Below are positions 12,620 to 13,311 of a DNA stretch of 13,311 nt, one piece after another. The DNA lies in NCBI GenBank assembly GCA_019322815.1, contig JAHWIB010000034.1, positions 1-13,311 of the forward strand, read 5' to 3'. This stretch comes from Candidatus Woesearchaeota archaeon. Its GTDB lineage: Archaea; Nanobdellota; Nanobdellia; Woesearchaeales; WJKL01. The position numbers and the translations under genes are program-made. The notes under the pieces were generated by a model. The model saw nothing but the letters and a program-made list of their open reading frames with translations. It had not been told where the DNA came from and ran no database searches. How positions within the stretch are numbered: the first letter of the stretch is position 1; the number at the start of each line of letters is the position of its first letter.

Positions 12620-13065
12620 TTTTTAGCTAACTTATGTTCTTCAATATATAATTTAATATGACGCTTGCTTCTAAAAAAACCGCCTTTTGATTTCATGTAA
12701 AGCTGTTGATATATCATGCTTGTGATTATATTTTTGTTCTTTAATTCTTTCAAAAACATTCTTTGTGTTCTGATTCTATTAATCCATATCTTCTTTTTTG
12801 ATAATCTAGCTGTTTTTTTACCTTTTTTTCTTCCAAAACCTTTTCTTCTCCCTTTTCTTTTCTGTAAAGCAGTTTTTCTAGCTCTTACTTTTGATGTAGA
12901 TCTTATAGGTTTTTTCTTGATAGCCCCTTCTGATATCAAACTTCTAATATCAGCTTTAGTTATTGCTTCCTTGATATCATCTAATCTATTTGTATCTAAG
13001 CCAATTCTCTTTTTGCTGCATTTTAATACATCTGCAGCCAACTTCTTTTGCAAATTTAATTTCAT
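12616..13065 (-). CDS. rpl19e: Large ribosomal subunit protein eL19
   Basis: The 149-residue, very basic product is eL19, found in archaeal and eukaryotic 50S/60S subunits. The compact N domain is MKLNLQKKLAADVLKCSKKR followed by IGLDTNRLDDIKEAITKADI (1-40) with IRSLISEGAIKKKP. Then come the basic hinge RSTSKVRARKTALQKRKGRR plus KGFGRKKGKKTARLSKKK (about 55-92) and the long C-terminal helices (WINRIRTQRMFLKELKNKNI, YQQLYMKSKGGFFRSKRHIKLYI). Length is typical. The start is 7 nt after the stop of the upstream ribosomal gene, with no clear ribosome-binding site, so it is read as part of the same operon. Confidence 0.95.
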   Translation of the reverse strand: MKLNLQKKLAADVLKCSKKRIGLDTNRLDDIKEAITKADIRSLISEGAIKKKPIRSTSKVRARKTALQKRKGRRKGFGRKKGKKTARLSKKKIWINRIRTQRMFLKELKNKNIITSMIYQQLYMKSKGGFFRSKRHIKLYIEEHKLAKK

Positions 13066-13072
13066 TTTATAT

Positions 13073-13311
13073 CTATTTCTTTGTTAATAGTTTATCTTGT
13101 TCCTTCTTTTCTTGCTCTTTTTTCTCTTCTTCTGTTAATTTTTCAGCAAGTTTCTCTTCTTTCTTTGGTTTTACTTTTTCTTTCTTCTTTGTTTTCTCTT
13201 CTTTCTCTTTTTCTTTTTTCTCTTTCTTTTCTTTTTTCTCTTTCAATTTTTTATTCGCATCTGATAAAAATTTTTCTAGGTCTTTAATATCAAGTATTAT
13301 AATTCCTTTTT
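13073..13311 (-). CDS. Probable eL32, C-terminal fragment with Lys/Glu-rich tail
   Basis: An open frame enters from the right edge (first full codon ends at 13309) and stops at TAG 13073-13075, giving 78 residues. It begins KGIIILDIKDLEKFLSDANK and continues as a Lys/Glu-rich tail ending EQDKLLTKK. In the conserved archaeal order the gene before eL19 is eL32, and the first residues (GI-IILD) are compatible with the end of eL32 (GIKVLN-type). The visible part is mostly tail, so identity rests on gene order and is not proven by motif. The tail contains KKEEKLAEKL, shared with eL14. The frame has no stop over 236 bases and lies 7 nt before eL19, consistent with a real operon gene. Confidence 0.7.
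   Translation of the reverse strand, partial: KGIIILDIKDLEKFLSDANKKLKEKKEKKEKKEKEKEEKTKKKEKVKPKKEEKLAEKLTEEEKKEQEKKEQDKLLTKK
13136..13167. repeat. Dispersed repeat, copy B (in the probable eL32 tail)
   Basis: This is the second copy of the 32-base sequence at 7304-7335 (31 identical positions, same orientation). It lies in the tail of the partial ribosomal gene at the right edge and encodes KKEEKLAEKL on the minus strand. The two copies are about 5.8 kb apart, at opposite ends of the ribosomal block. Confidence 0.75.

Noticed and set aside
13081..13287. A small hydrophobic Leu/Ser/Phe-rich open frame on the plus strand, which could look like a membrane peptide
   Set aside because: It is the antisense of the Lys/Glu-rich tail of the ribosomal gene at the right edge. 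Low-complexity purine tracts always give such frames on the complement, and no promoter or ribosome-binding site precedes it.
1..13311. CRISPR arrays, transposons, integrases, toxin-antitoxin or defence genes
   Set aside because: I looked for repeated spacer-like units, transposase motifs and unrecognised gene clusters and found none. Every substantial gene belongs to a known housekeeping or metabolic family.

Overview
The window looks like a chromosomal segment of an AT-rich archaeon, most likely a DPANN lineage such as Woesearchaeota or Pacearchaeota. The evidence is the content: archaeal/eukaryotic-type ribosomal proteins (eL14, eL19, eL34, and an apparent eL32), Pelota, archaeal-type two-subunit PheRS, an archaeal Oxa1/EMC3-like membrane protein, a TrmB-family regulator and ADP-forming acyl-CoA synthetase. 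The genes are tightly packed, several starts look leaderless (TATA box 26-28 nt before the start codon), and many ribosomal proteins carry Lys/Glu-rich tails. The exact lineage is inference.

Layout. (1) 1-153, plus strand: the C-terminal end of Pelota, abutting a convergent gene with no gap. (2) 154-2192, minus strand: a two-gene operon in the order beta then alpha for ADP-forming acetyl-CoA synthetase, which makes ATP from acyl-CoA. (3) 2193-2414: a divergent control region with candidate TATA boxes and a perfect 12-bp inverted repeat whose arms lie near both promoters. (4) 2415-7284, plus strand: the TrmB-family regulator, a minimal DAHP synthase (first step of the aromatic pathway), then pheS and pheT. 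(5) 7292-13311, minus strand: the 3' half of the archaeal spc-like ribosomal operon, transcribed eL32 (partial), eL19, uL18, uS5, uL30, uL15, SecY, EMC3/Oxa1-like protein, eL34, eL14. The adenylate kinase and cytidylate kinase genes that commonly sit in this cluster in Euryarchaeota are absent from their usual places.

How the genes fit together. The ribosomal block couples ribosome assembly with membrane insertion (SecY plus the Oxa1-superfamily protein). PheRS next to DAHP synthase places aromatic amino acid supply beside its charging enzyme. The divergent pairing of the TrmB-family gene with the ACD operon suggests a sugar- or metabolite-responsive switch on fermentative ATP production; this is inference from position and the inverted repeat.

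I see no CRISPR array, transposon, phage gene, tRNA or rRNA, and no clear undescribed multi-gene system. The most interesting signals are small-scale: the operator-like repeat between trmB and ACD; a 26-nt-period tandem duplication across the uS5/uL30 junction that puts the same peptide on both proteins; and a 31/32-nt match between the tails of eL14 and the partial eL32 gene.
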